This document shows positions 50,201-57,130 of a DNA stretch of 64,000 nt, one piece after another. The notes under the pieces are model-generated. The model searched no databases and had not been told where the DNA came from. It worked only from the letters and a program-made list of their open reading frames with translations. Within the stretch, counting starts at the first letter, position 1. Every line of letters starts with the position of its first letter. The position numbers and the translations under genes are program-made. Source of the stretch: Oegoconia quadripuncta (Eukaryota > Arthropoda > Insecta > Lepidoptera > Autostichidae); the NCBI GenBank assembly GCA_949316235.1, contig OX438753.1, forward strand, positions 15,888,028 through 15,952,027. Reading direction: 5' to 3'.

Positions 50201-50206
50201 ATATGA
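29052..50206 (+). CDS. Ir21a: Ionotropic receptor IR21a (thermosensory iGluR-like channel subunit), 15 exons
   Basis: Spliced coding sequence of about 2124 nt (707 residues). Exons: 29052-29242, 30938-31031, 32295-32390, 33328-33464, 41378-41537, 42455-42561, 42683-42776, 45284-45442, 46331-46484, 47204-47436, 47898-48057, 48334-48430, 48640-48790, 49059-49152, 50010-50206. All introns are GT-AG and phases agree throughout. Layout: signal peptide (about 1-18), N-terminal domain to about 215, S1 about 216-346, M1 about 349-366, pore segment about 381-397, M3 about 411-436 with YSANLTSLL in place of the iGluR SYTANL motif, S2 about 437-611, M4 about 626-650, then a basic cytoplasmic tail. Arg308 in [10 protein letters not shown] aligns with the carboxylate-binding Arg of iGluRs. 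The motifs [31 protein letters not shown] and KLYTRYSA are those I associate with insect IR21a. In Drosophila and Anopheles IR21a works with IR25a and IR93a in cool sensing; the function here is inferred from orthology. The N-terminal half is less certain than exons 5-15. Confidence 0.87.
30395..30912. mobile_element. MITE in Ir21a intron 1, next to exon 2
   Basis: Inverted ends AAGGCGATATAACACGGTTC and its near-complement (20 of 21 positions agree) enclose about 520 bp with no ORF. The motif ACGGTTCACTTCTGC recurs inside the right end. Superfamily unknown; no clear target duplication. Confidence 0.75.
30938..31031 (+). CDS. Ir21a: Ir21a exon 2
   Basis: The acceptor is TATATTTCAG and the donor GTAAGA. 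Completes the split Arg codon and continues as [20 protein letters not shown], residues 64-95, ending in phase 0. The acceptor lies only 26 nt from a MITE end (see 30395-30912). N-terminal domain; assigned from frame continuity and splice signals. Confidence 0.7.
31175..31608. mobile_element. hAT-like non-autonomous element in Ir21a intron 2
   Basis: Begins CAGCGGTGCTCAAATGGTGG, a typical hAT end, and finishes with a diverged complement (GGAAACAACTG). Flanked by 8-bp repeats CTTTAGAG and ATTTAGAG (7 of 8), the size of an hAT target duplication. No transposase frame. Confidence 0.72.
31756..32181. mobile_element. TIR element (MITE) in Ir21a intron 2
   Basis: About 426 bp with imperfect inverted repeats of about 30 bp at the ends: ATATCGTCGCTTAAGTTCTA at the left and the complement of GTTAGAACATGCGACGATAT at the right. 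No coding potential; superfamily not assigned. Confidence 0.68.
32295..32390 (+). CDS. Ir21a: Ir21a exon 3
   Basis: Residues 96-127 ([18 protein letters not shown]...), phase 0 to phase 0. I chose the acceptor at 32294, which follows a pyrimidine-rich run (GTTGTCTGTATTGTTCTAG). An in-frame AG at 32312 would drop six residues and cannot be excluded. Donor GTAAGT. Confidence 0.65.
32670..32870 (+). repeat. Dispersed repeat F copy in Ir21a intron 3
   Basis: GGTGTTCAGAGATATCCCAA, TTGGGTGTTCCAAACATTAA, ATACAGAAATGCACACGTGA; matches 59505-59690. Confidence 0.65.
33328..33464 (+). CDS. Ir21a: Ir21a exon 4
   Basis: Residues 128-172 plus two bases ([20 protein letters not shown]...). A second AG seven bases downstream would give a stop within a few codons, so 33328 is the start. 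Donor GTAAGT, phase 2. It precedes the longest intron (7.9 kb), which is loaded with repeats. Confidence 0.7.
33574..33609. repeat. CTC-rich simple repeat in Ir21a intron 4
   Basis: CTCCTCCTCCACCTCCTCCT and continuation, just before the SINE A head at 33614. Confidence 0.9.
33614..33946 (+). repeat. SINE family A, full-length copy in Ir21a intron 4
   Basis: tRNA-derived head with A-box region GTGGCTCAATG and B box GGGTTCGATCCCC, core TGGTTGGTGGTAGGGC, LINE-related tail and terminal A run. Same strand as the gene. Confidence 0.93.
33965..34220 (+). repeat. Dispersed repeat K copy in Ir21a intron 4
   Basis: ACTCATCATCATCAGCCGTA, CACATCTCCACTGTTGAGCC, CAACCGGGACCGACTATCTA. Confidence 0.65.
34470..35090 (+). 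repeat. Two repeat E copies, the second split by LINE D, in Ir21a intron 4
   Basis: First copy about 34470-34715 (CAAATCCGTTCATCCGTTTT). Second copy begins about 34716, is interrupted at about 34838-35026 by the LINE D end, and resumes with TTCAGTCGTTTCACCATTTT. Confidence 0.7.
34838..35026 (+). pseudogene. LINE C-terminal fragment and 3' end (family D) in Ir21a intron 4
   Basis: Same as the 43531 copy, but the coding part has a TAG where that copy has a Tyr codon (CGAGCCTAGACC). Ends CGCCCTCTCATATAAAAAAA style. It interrupts an older repeat of family E. Confidence 0.78.
36085..36190 (-). repeat. Dispersed repeat G copy in Ir21a intron 4
   Basis: GTTTGACGGCGTTGTGTGTG, GTAATGCGCGGTCCGATTTC, complement of the 28305 copy. 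Confidence 0.65.
36498..36566 (-). repeat. SINE family B tail fragment
   Basis: Only CATACACACAATGCCATCTA and flanking tail sequence remain, in Ir21a intron 4. Confidence 0.75.
37216..37478 (+). repeat. SINE family A copy in Ir21a intron 4, tail incomplete
   Basis: Head (CGCAGGTTCAATCCCC), core and part of the tail; identity fades after GGGTCAGTACACTTTCA. Same strand as the gene. Confidence 0.88.
37640..37785 (-). repeat. Dispersed repeat G copy in Ir21a intron 4
   Basis: TTTACCCTACGACGAAAATC, TTGACAGCGTTGTGTGTGTC and GTAATGCGTGGTGTGATTTA. Confidence 0.68.
37800..37985 (+). repeat. Dispersed repeat K copy in Ir21a intron 4
   Basis: GTCATCATCATCAGCCCGTA, CCACGCTGGCCCAATGCAGG, GGTTTCCTCACGATGTTTTC. 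Confidence 0.68.
39214..39536. mobile_element. Inverted-repeat element in Ir21a intron 4, interrupted by a LINE end
   Basis: Ends AAGGTACCATAGCCGAATTG and the complement of CGAATTCGACTATGGTTCCTT. A third, reversed copy of the terminus (GAATTCGGCTATAGTTCC) at 39309-39326 makes the left 115 bp a hairpin by itself. A truncated LINE end sits inside at 39330-39421. Confidence 0.7.
39330..39421 (+). repeat. LINE family D 3' end with 10-bp target duplication
   Basis: 92-bp 5'-truncated copy (GGGTGTCCATGGGCGGCGGT, then the A tail) flanked on both sides by AGTTCCTAGA (39320-39329 and 39422-39431). Confidence 0.88.
40290..40619 (+). repeat. SINE family A, full-length copy in Ir21a intron 4
   Basis: Very close to the family consensus from the head (CCGCCTCCGTGGCTCAATG) to the A-rich tail after CCCGTTGTGATT. 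Same strand as the gene. Confidence 0.93.
41270..41306 (+). repeat. SINE family A head fragment near Ir21a exon 5
   Basis: About 37 bp matching only the tRNA-like head (TTCGTGGCTCAATGTAAACA), ending about 70 bp before the exon 5 acceptor. Confidence 0.7.
41378..41537 (+). CDS. Ir21a: Ir21a exon 5 (end of N-terminal domain, start of S1)
   Basis: Completes a Val codon and gives residues 173-226, including [14 protein letters not shown] and the S1 entry FEVPVLH. The acceptor follows a clear pyrimidine tract (TTATCTTTCCTATAG). Donor GTAAGT, phase 0. Strongly IR21a-like. Confidence 0.88.
41641..41971 (+). repeat. SINE family A, full-length copy in Ir21a intron 5
   Basis: Complete head, core and tail with terminal A run; about 100 bp after exon 5. 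Same strand as the gene. Confidence 0.93.
42216..42285 (-). repeat. LINE family D 3' end, short fragment in Ir21a intron 5
   Basis: T run followed by ATGAGAGGGCGGCAAACGAA and GCGGGTCATCTGATGGAAAG, the reversed tail of family D. Confidence 0.78.
42455..42561 (+). CDS. Ir21a: Ir21a exon 6 (S1)
   Basis: Residues 227-261 plus two bases: [20 protein letters not shown] then [15 protein letters not shown]. This is the first half of the S1 lobe of the ligand-binding domain. The acceptor is a run of T ending TTTAG; donor GTATGT, phase 2. The following intron is only 121 nt. Confidence 0.9.
42683..42776 (+). CDS. Ir21a: Ir21a exon 7 (S1)
   Basis: Residues 262-293 ([20 protein letters not shown], then GTLGLIWKR). 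The preceding 121-nt intron ends TTTACAG; donor GTAAGC, phase 0. Conserved S1 sequence of IR21a type. Confidence 0.9.
42793..43067 (-). repeat. SINE family B, full-length copy in Ir21a intron 7
   Basis: Complete tail, middle and tRNA-like head (GCCCCTAGCGGGATTCGAAC). It starts only about 16 bp after the exon 7 donor and lies antisense to the gene. Confidence 0.9.
43531..43762 (-). pseudogene. LINE C-terminal fragment and 3' end (family D) in Ir21a intron 7
   Basis: On the - strand an open frame gives [20 protein letters not shown] then [20 protein letters not shown] and a stop after GVHGRR. That is the usual LINE ORF2 ending, followed by the tail CATCAGGTGACCCGCATGCT and an A run. Confidence 0.75.
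43765..43893 (-). repeat. SINE family B tail fragment
   Basis: Tail part only (CACCAATCATCTAGTCTCAC, GTACTATGGATACTAGATAA), next to a LINE 3' end on its left. Confidence 0.75.
45284..45442 (+). CDS. Ir21a: Ir21a exon 8 (end of S1, conserved Arg)
   Basis: Residues 294-346. Contains [20 protein letters not shown] with Arg308 in the iGluR carboxylate-binding position, followed by a stretch leading to IIRPFRWE just before M1. Acceptor CTTTTTAG, donor GTAAGC, phase 0 at both ends. One of the strongest IR21a-specific exons. Confidence 0.93.
46331..46484 (+). CDS. Ir21a: Ir21a exon 9 (M1 and pore segment)
   Basis: Residues 347-397 plus one base. M1 is the hydrophobic run [20 protein letters not shown]; a short basic loop (QRRQQNQ) leads to the re-entrant pore segment [12 protein letters not shown]. 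Acceptor TCTTCATTAG, donor GTGCGT, phase 1. Confidence 0.9.
46998..47027 (+). CDS. Ir21a: Candidate optional 30-nt microexon of Ir21a
   Basis: Thirty bases flanked by CATCTTTAACAG and GTAAATT. Spliced between exons 9 and 10 they add ten residues ([10 protein letters not shown]) right after the pore segment, with no stop and no phase change. Skipping the microexon also keeps the frame and gives the spacing closest to other iGluR/IR pores. It could be a cassette exon or a chance match; transcript reads are needed. Confidence 0.35.
47204..47436 (+). CDS. Ir21a: Ir21a exon 10 (M3 and start of S2)
   Basis: Residues 398-475. M3 is [20 protein letters not shown] followed by NLTSLLARP, the IR form of the iGluR gating motif; S2 begins after RERPIGTL. 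Acceptor TCTCTCATTTCAG, donor GTAATC, phase 0 at the 3' end. A dispersed repeat starts within five bases of the donor. Confidence 0.93.
47440..47640 (+). repeat. Dispersed repeat K copy abutting the Ir21a exon 10 donor
   Basis: Begins TCATCATCAACAAACG three bases into intron 10; later has GATTTCCTGACAATGTTTCT, matching the 37800 copy. Confidence 0.6.
47898..48057 (+). CDS. Ir21a: Ir21a exon 11 (S2)
   Basis: Residues 476-528 plus one base. Contains [20 protein letters not shown] and [17 protein letters not shown], the conserved GGRET segment of S2. Acceptor TTTTAACCAG, donor GTAACA, phase 1. Confidence 0.9.
48334..48430 (+). CDS. Ir21a: Ir21a exon 12 (S2)
   Basis: Residues 529-560 plus two bases: [20 protein letters not shown], then [12 protein letters not shown]. 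Conserved in IR21a. Acceptor AATTACAG, donor GTGAGT, phase 2. Confidence 0.92.
48640..48790 (+). CDS. Ir21a: Ir21a exon 13 (end of S2)
   Basis: Residues 561-611: [20 protein letters not shown] followed by a polar acidic stretch ([13 protein letters not shown]) before M4. Acceptor TTGTTCATTTAAG, donor GTAAGT, phase 0 at the 3' end. Confidence 0.9.
49059..49152 (+). CDS. Ir21a: Ir21a exon 14 (start of M4)
   Basis: Residues 612-642, with [18 protein letters not shown] as the first part of M4. Acceptor GGTTGACAG, donor GTATGT, phase 1. Confidence 0.87.
49430..49648 (+). repeat. SINE family B copy in Ir21a intron 14
   Basis: Head with B box GGGTTCGAATCCC and tail AGTATCCATAGTACAAGCTT. Same strand as the gene. 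Confidence 0.9.
50010..50206 (+). CDS. Ir21a: Ir21a exon 15 (rest of M4, cytoplasmic tail, stop)
   Basis: Finishes M4 (ALTLGIEV), then an Arg/Lys-rich intracellular tail ([29 protein letters not shown]) ending at TGA 50204-50206. The tail composition is that of an ordinary IR cytoplasmic end. No convincing poly(A) signal was seen close downstream. Confidence 0.82.
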
Positions 50207-50734
50207 GCTATTAGTCAATCTTATCTGCCTAAAGAACATAATGCCTAGAAATAGTGCGCTTGAGTGCACCAAAATAACACGGTCTTTCCACTAAAATTTT
50301 AGTCCAGTTTCGCTTCAATATTGATTGTAAAGCGGTAGATTATGCGACTGAAGACCAGTGGTTTTCTATAATAACTTGGAAAACATAAAGAAAAATAATC
50401 TAAATAAGTTATAATGGATTGTAATGCAAGCAAAACCTGCACCGTCCTACTGTTATTGTGTCGATATTGAAGCAAAAATAGACTAAAATATTAGCGGAAT
50501 TAGAGCATTCGGAGCATTCGCTGCCCCAGTACAATTTTATATTAACGCGGTAGCCAGTCGTTGCCTATTTTTAAATTCCGTTTGAACAAGCATTAGGTCC
50601 TATCAATAACGATTGTTTATTTGTTTTTATATTCATTTATATATTTGTAGGCTTATTTACATACTTATTATTATGTATCAAATATTTATTTTCTTATTTT
50701 CATCTTTTCTTATTTTCCCCCTTACTAATGTTAT
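50207..50734. other. Ir21a 3' flank
   Basis: Presumed 3' UTR and flank; no strong AATAAA within the first 500 bp after the stop. Confidence 0.45.
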
Positions 50735-50870
50735 TGTCCTATGTTGGGTTTTGCTGGAAGATATCTCTTTTAGGGATAATCTCGCCTTTAATATATCTTA
50801 TTTATTAATAGCTAAGTATCATTGTAATTGTTTTTTTTTTATGTAAGCAATAAAGTGTAATAATAATTTT
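50735..50870 (+). repeat. LINE-type 3' end, diverged (same family as 18890)
   Basis: GTTTTGCTGGAAGATATCTC, TTTTAGGGATAATCTCGCC and GTAAGCAATAAAGTGTAAT. The AATAAA here belongs to the repeat, about 640 bp after the Ir21a stop codon. Confidence 0.6.
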
Positions 50871-52439
50871 AGACAGAAACAATTTTAAATCAAAACTTTA
50901 GTAGATTGTGTGTTCGAATATTGAAATTTGGACGTTGAAATAGAGCAACCAGTGCCGTACATTTTTCTCCTGCAAAAAATCGGTCACCGATTGTCGGCCG
51001 TTGGCCTGCAGCCTTATCTCGGCTGCGTTTGATTACTAAAGGATTTTGCCTATATGTCTATGAAGCTCCGTTGCGCTGCGTATGATTTTGTATGACAGCT
51101 AAAGTAAGACAGAAAAGAGGAACGATCTTATACTAATCTAAAGCAATCAAAATGTTCCATTTATTTTGTGGAGTTTACTACTACTAACGGAAAAATGAAA
51201 AAAAAATGTATTTCAAATTGTATTGGACCAAAACTTAGCCACTCTCTGTGGCGTTAAGGAGGTCGTCAAAGGTGCAGCTGTCAGGACACACGGAGCAAGA
51301 CAATAGGTGATCCATTGTCTGGGGGGGGGGGGGGGGGATATGTTATGAATTATCATTATTCTTCCATGTCTATACTCTTAGCCAATCAGCGAAACGGGCC
51401 ATGGGCAAAGTCCTTTGACACCGCGTAAGCACCCTAGGAGTAAATTTTGGTAATTCGATACGTCTATCCATTAGACGTTTATCAAGTCTTACTTCTAGGA
51501 CGCTTACTTGGTACCAAATTTTTAGGGATCAAGTGCAAAGTTTTACTCGGTACGGCTGTTTGGGAGTATTAAAGTATTAAATGAGTGTTAATTGTTTCAC
51601 ACGAGATTAAAAATGAGGATTAAAGTGGAAAAACCGCCTCTAACCGAGGCAGGTAAAGCTAATTACTAAATAAACTCACTAAACAATTCATAAAGTCAAA
51701 GCACCTAAATTTTTGCTCAAATTAAATTACACCACGATTTATTATTACAGTAAGCTGTTATAGTCGAGATTTTAATTACAACAGGCATATCACGTGAAGG
51801 ACTCCAACTCAAAACAAAGAACCCGCTAAATCTTTGTTAACAAATTTAATTTCTAAATGTAATACTCTTGTAATTGCAGAGGTGGAAGTTTGAATTGCCT
51901 CATTCCCTACCCACTGTTAATCTCCCACATTTTAAACAGCCCATTTATATAATTAGTCTAAACACGAATCACACGATTTGATAATTAATGTGATTATAGT
52001 TACACTTAATTGGACATCGCCCCACATCGCCCGATGTCTTGTCTCTGTTCACATCCGTTTAGTCGACCGTATCAGACATGTCTGGCGACGTCGCCCGATA
52101 TCTCCAGGAACATATGTCGCTCGACAAATGTTGCCCCGTGAGGACGGGGATTTCGACCAACAACTAATTGTTATTCAATGACAATGATATTAAAATAAAA
52201 TAGAGATCCGAAAAATTAAATACACACAATTTTATAGCGCAATGACTATGTAGAGGTACACTTTAGTTTTAGTTATAGAGTACAATCTAATTATTAAAGT
52301 GTAATTTAGCAAAATTAAAGTTGATATGTGATTTAATTTCGCAGCATTATTCAATCTATCAAGTACACTTTATTGCACAAAAATTTCACAATACACTTCA
52401 TAAAAAAACCTTCAAAAATTACTATATTTTTATTTATTT
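50871..52439. other. Intergenic, nothing recognised
   Basis: Contains the poly-G tract and, at about 52010-52150, a GC-rich patch with repeated TCGCCCGAT-like words whose origin is unclear. Confidence 0.45.
51321..51337. repeat. Poly-G tract (17 G)
   Basis: An uninterrupted run of 17 G, unusual in this AT-rich sequence; could be a quadruplex former or an assembly-sensitive site. Confidence 0.95.
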
Positions 52440-53059
52440 AATTATATAATTATTTATTTAGTACAATAAAAAAATTACTTAGGCCATACACACAGCGCCA
52501 TCTACTTCCACACTAAGCAACTAAATATTAGGTCTTGCCTATGAAATTGGCGTTTTGTATGAAGAATTTCATTAAAACTGTTTTCTCCATACAAACATTT
52601 TTGATTTTTTTTTTGGGAACGGCTAATCCAAATTTAGCTAAACTTTGTATGTATTATCGGATAACATTAACTTAAGTATAGTCAGCGTTAATTTTTAAAA
52701 GTAACCGCTTTATAAATGTTTCAGCGAATCTAAGAAATGATTATGGGAAGCACATGAAAAGAGCTCTGTTCCAATTTTTTTTATTATGTGATTTAGCCCA
52801 GAAATGAAAAAATATTTCATGTGAACCTTGAAATAATATTCTTTGAAAATCGCAGGAATTGGTACATATGATTAAGGAAGAAAAAAACTCCAATTTCATA
52901 GGTAAGACCCAATATACACATATTATAAAGGAAAACATTCATAACTCGGGTACACCTATCAGTATACATCATACCAACATTATGCCCTTTGCGGGATTCG
53001 AACCCACGTCCTTGAGATATAGCAGGTGAGGTTTCTAGGCACATCAAACAGGTCATCAT
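52440..53059 (-). repeat. SINE family B copy, split by a mariner MITE
   Basis: Tail (CACACAGCGCCATCTACTTC) at about 52440-52527 and head (TGCGGGATTCGAACCCACGT) at about 52913-53059. The MITE lies between them, and some of the SINE middle is missing. Confidence 0.85.
52528..52912. mobile_element. Mariner-like MITE, copy 3, inside SINE B
   Basis: About 385 bp, slightly shortened internally relative to the other two copies, with TTAGGTCTTGCCTATGAAAT at the left, GACCCAA at the right and TA flanks. Confidence 0.83.
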
Positions 53060-53255
53060 AATATACATACCTACTCTGTGAAAATCTCTACATTCTTTAT
53101 TCTCGTAGCAGATGTTTTTGTAAAGAGATTCCTACAACTTGATTTCTAGTTCCCACTTAGCTACAATGTATAAGCTAAGATTACAGACCAAGTCTTATTT
53201 ATTAGTTTTATTGGACACTGTGAATTTTCATTGGCTTTTAGGTTTTTATTGCTTA

Positions 53256-53522
53256 TACAGGGTGTAACGGTTAAGTGTAGTCATATTTTAAGGGCTTGTT
53301 CTACCCATCAATACGAACAACTTTTACTATGGGGGCAACTTCGAAATCGCGAAAAAAAAATCAGCTGTTTCATACATTGCATCGGGAGGTTATTGAAATT
53401 TTCTATGGAACAGCTGATTTTTTTTTCGCGATTTCGAAGTTGCCCCCATAGTAAAAGTTGTTCGTATTGATGGGTAGAACAAGCCCTTAAAATATGACTA
53501 CACTTAACCGTTACACGGTGTA
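53256..53522. mobile_element. Near-perfect fold-back element
   Basis: Two 114-bp arms (53256-53369 and 53409-53522) are complementary at 112 of 114 positions and are separated by a 39-nt loop. The two mismatches are near the outer end (TACAGGG against TACACCG). No ORF beyond chance. A transcript through it would form a long double-stranded stem. Confidence 0.92.
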
Positions 53523-53989
53523 TATTTAGAGCTTTAAAATTATTATTTATTTTCTTTTGCTAATACACAAAAGATTTCAATTTGCATTAAAATTTGATGA
53601 AATTATAATTACTGGATAAATTTACCACTAAATTATAAAATTTTATAAGCTGCATCAAAATTGAAATCATAATACATCCTGATTTTTTTATTACTCGGAA
53701 AATTAGGCTGCACCAGTCTAAAGGTACAAATTTTCCAGTAATAAACAATGTGGTCATGCAATACTTTATATGGAGATACCTTTTTAATTGCGATTTTCGA
53801 CTAAAATACAATTATTTATACTACTTCCAAGATATATTGGGTTTAATTTGAGTATATAATTAATACATTCAAACAGAAATCGGTCACTTTGAAACAATAG
53901 TTCGTTAAAGTTCAGTTGTCCACGCGCATTAAGTCGCGGTCAACAGCTAGTGATAATTATTGTAATACTTTATCATTTTTATGATTCAC
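53523..53989. other. Intergenic, nothing recognised
   Basis: AT-rich, no supported feature. Confidence 0.55.
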
Positions 53990-54235
53990 TAGATACGCGT
54001 TTGACCACAATCTCACCTGATGGAAAGTGAGGATGTGACCGAAAATTATGCACGCGATCTTAGTAGATGCATATTCCTCCTGCTCTTGAAAATCCCAAGG
54101 TTGTTGGATTCAGGAAAGACTGACGTCGGAAGGGAGTTCCATGCTTTAGCTGTTCGCTTTATGAATGAAGAATCGAACCGCTTAGTGCGAATCTTCGGTA
54201 TGTTAACGATATCGCTCACTAGTTAACGTACCAAT
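53990..54235 (-). pseudogene. LINE ORF2 C-terminal remnant (second copy)
   Basis: On the - strand this repeats the 16250 element: GCGGTTCGATTCTTCATTCA, ACTCCCTTCCGACGTCAGTC, and ATCAGGTGAGATTGTGGTCA at the 3' end. Diverged and truncated. Confidence 0.7.
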
Positions 54236-54768
54236 TCTTATTTCTTTAATTCTCTGATTCACAGCATTACTAAAGTCCACAGAAGTAGTCATCAGTGCCT
54301 TTGGTGACCTAAGTTCAGGCGTGGAATAAAATAGACTGATGATGATAATCAATACGTTTTGTCCGTCCGCCCATTCATCCATGTATGTATATAGGAGGAG
54401 TCCTAACAGAAATGTTCAGCAAATTGTACCGACGTTCGTTCCGACTATGTATTACTGGCTCGTCGGCCCTTATTGAATCTATATCTATTGAATTAGAACG
54501 GCGGCAAGAGCAACGCGCTAATGAAGTTAATCCGCAACGAGACCGAAACATGTACGAAACATCTGCTTTTCGGACAACATGTATTATTATTTCGCTAATC
54601 TGTTTGTTTTCCATTTGTACTTGGGGTGAGAATTAGTCATAGTACCTATAATTCCTCGTATATCAGATTGATTCAGTTCTATAGAACCGTAGAAGACGGC
54701 TAAATGATTTTGACTCTCATCGACCTGCTAGGTTCCTTCAGAGCGAACACGACCTGTTTTGTAACGTA
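54236..54768. other. Intergenic up to the assembly gap
   Basis: Overlapping frames of about 80 codons on both strands at 54375-54636 are unrecognised; no gene is claimed. Confidence 0.45.
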
Positions 54769-54968
54769 NNNNNNNNNNNNNNNNNNNNNNNNNNNNNNNN
54801 NNNNNNNNNNNNNNNNNNNNNNNNNNNNNNNNNNNNNNNNNNNNNNNNNNNNNNNNNNNNNNNNNNNNNNNNNNNNNNNNNNNNNNNNNNNNNNNNNNNN
54901 NNNNNNNNNNNNNNNNNNNNNNNNNNNNNNNNNNNNNNNNNNNNNNNNNNNNNNNNNNNNNNNNNNNN
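54769..54968. other. Assembly gap (200 N)
   Basis: Exactly 200 N, probably a placeholder of fixed length; the true distance is unknown. Confidence 0.99.
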
Positions 54969-55013
54969 TGATTGTATGTGTACCATATTCGTCCAAAAAT
55001 GTCATTTTAAATT

Positions 55014-55240
55014 TGACGACCGATTGGTGTAGTGGATAGTGACCCTGTCAGCGAAACCAACGGTTGCGGGTTCGAATTCCGCGAGGGGTAAATGTTTGTA
55101 TGATGAATACGAACATTTATTCTCGAGTCATGGATATTTATATAAATATTTATGTAGGTTTATCCGTTATCTAATATCCATAGTACAAGCTTTGCTTAGT
55201 TTGGGACTACTCGATTGGTGTAAGTGCCCTAAATATATAT
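55014..55240 (+). repeat. SINE family B copy
   Basis: Nearly the same sequence as the 23556 copy, beginning GACGACCGATTGGTGTAGTG. It lies 45 bp after the assembly gap. Confidence 0.9.
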
Positions 55241-57130
55241 TTTTTTTATATAAATTAGTTCTCGTGTCTTGCTCTGCTAGTAATTTATAAATAAACATAA
55301 TCGGACACTAATAATGGCCTAATTAAATTCATTTCAACATTAGTACTTACAGCATACATCTAGGTACTCATATTACACTCAGCCCAAGGTATTTCAAAGG
55401 TGCTCTTCAAAATCCGCGTGTAAGCCTTCACAATTAATCACATCTCACAGGTACACTCAGGTAAATTAATTTCAGACTCGACTTTGTGTAGTTTCTGTCT
55501 GCGACTCATTTATTATGACGGTGACGTTGATATCGCGCGATATCTGTACACATGATGAATTAAGCAATAATGTTGGGTTGTTTTGTGTATTTGGTTTGGA
55601 GATAGCGTTAGATATATGTATATATAATTGGAGAGCATATCTTGCTAAATAAGCTTTGTGAATATGAAATACAACAGCGTCTATAACTTAACACCGCTCT
55701 TCATGAAAGGATGTATCCTAATGGCCATGCTGGGTAGACGGGGTGGCGATCGCAGTTTCAGTAAGCTCCGCACAATTGACGCTAGCCAGTGCCGGATTAG
55801 CCATGTAGCAGGGGGCATGACATGCTACGGGCCCCGCGCCTGTGCCCAAAAAAACTACCAATCAAAAATTAATTGTGTGTGACTGAAACTTTGAACTCAA
55901 CTGAAAATTTGTAGATTATCTCAAAGAATAAGATGAGGTGAATGGGTAATGGACTGATGCATTTCGCTAAGCTCCTCACTATTGTGGTTGCCGGTATTGA
56001 CAGCAATAACAATATAAGTTTAAAAACCAAAAAACCAGGGCAGTCGGGTAAAAAGCATAAGGCTCTAACTTCAATTTTATAAACTTCTGACAAAAAATCA
56101 TTAGAATCGAATTTTTTCTATATGTAGAAAAAGTATTACGCATTAACTTAATCGCAAACTGCAGCGGAGAATGTTCTATTTAATATTGAAAGGAATAAAA
56201 AATGTGTTTATGAACACAATGGGACAAGAATGCTTGAATGACCACCTATAATAATATAGAAATAATTTTACTTAGAAATATTGATTGATTTTTGTAAATG
56301 TAGTTTTTATTTACTTGCAAAATTTTAATAGGTAATACATTGTGGAATTCTTTGGGAGAAGCCTATGTTCAGCAGTGGACGTTCTGTGTCTAATTATGAT
56401 GATGATGAATGCACGGTGAACGAAAAAACAGTAATACAACTCAAGGGCATATTCACATTTGCTATGGGCTCAGCACTGGCTTCATCAGGCACTGGTCTAT
56501 ACTGATTAGTCGTCTTATACGGCACTCAAAAGAAACGGACTGAGTACTTGTGCGCATTGGTGGAAATAAATTCTTCTTCTTCTATTCTACTCTGCCAGGA
56601 ACCATATTTACCAATAATAGCAGAGATATACTTAAAAGATCCGAAGTCGCACTATAGCGACCGAAAACACCAGTTTACGTGACGAACCATAGACATCGTA
56701 TCACGATAGTCTGTTAGATAAATCCAATAGAAAATAATTTTACGTGATGCCTCCAAAAAGTCACAGAATATTCTTTGATCTCAAAGTGTGTCCTGGTCTC
56801 TAGTTTACAGGTGCAGACATATGTGAATGTTCTCTAGCTCCACATATAAACGCTGAAAGAATTTTTTCAATATCGCTGTCAATATTCGTCCATATCATAT
56901 TAATAAGAGGAAAATTTACTAGGACTAGTTCATTTAAACTTCACTATCGACCTTCATTCACTTGTATTAACACGAAAGGAGTGGCAGTCGGAAGGTTTGT
57001 AATTGGTAGGTAGTGGACACGGGCTAGGACACGAGTAGACGGGCTCCGACGAGGAATGTTTAATCTATGCATTCCCTTCTATAGATACAGCTTCTGTCTC
57101 AAATATTATGTATACACTCCCACTCCTCTT
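55241..57130. other. Intergenic with transposon debris
   Basis: GGGTAGACGGGGTGGCGATC and the following sequence at 55727-55850 look like a dispersed-repeat remnant; otherwise no supported feature. Confidence 0.45.
56353..56410 (+). repeat. RTE-type LINE 3' end, fragment
   Basis: GCCTATGTTCAGCAGTGGAC, then a GATGATGATGA tail. Confidence 0.7.

Noticed and set aside
51978..52181. 67-codon ORF in a GC-rich patch
   Set aside because: Repeated TCGCCCGAT-like words explain the open frame; no conserved protein feature.
54700..55039. ORFs running through the N region
   Set aside because: Artefact of translating the assembly gap.
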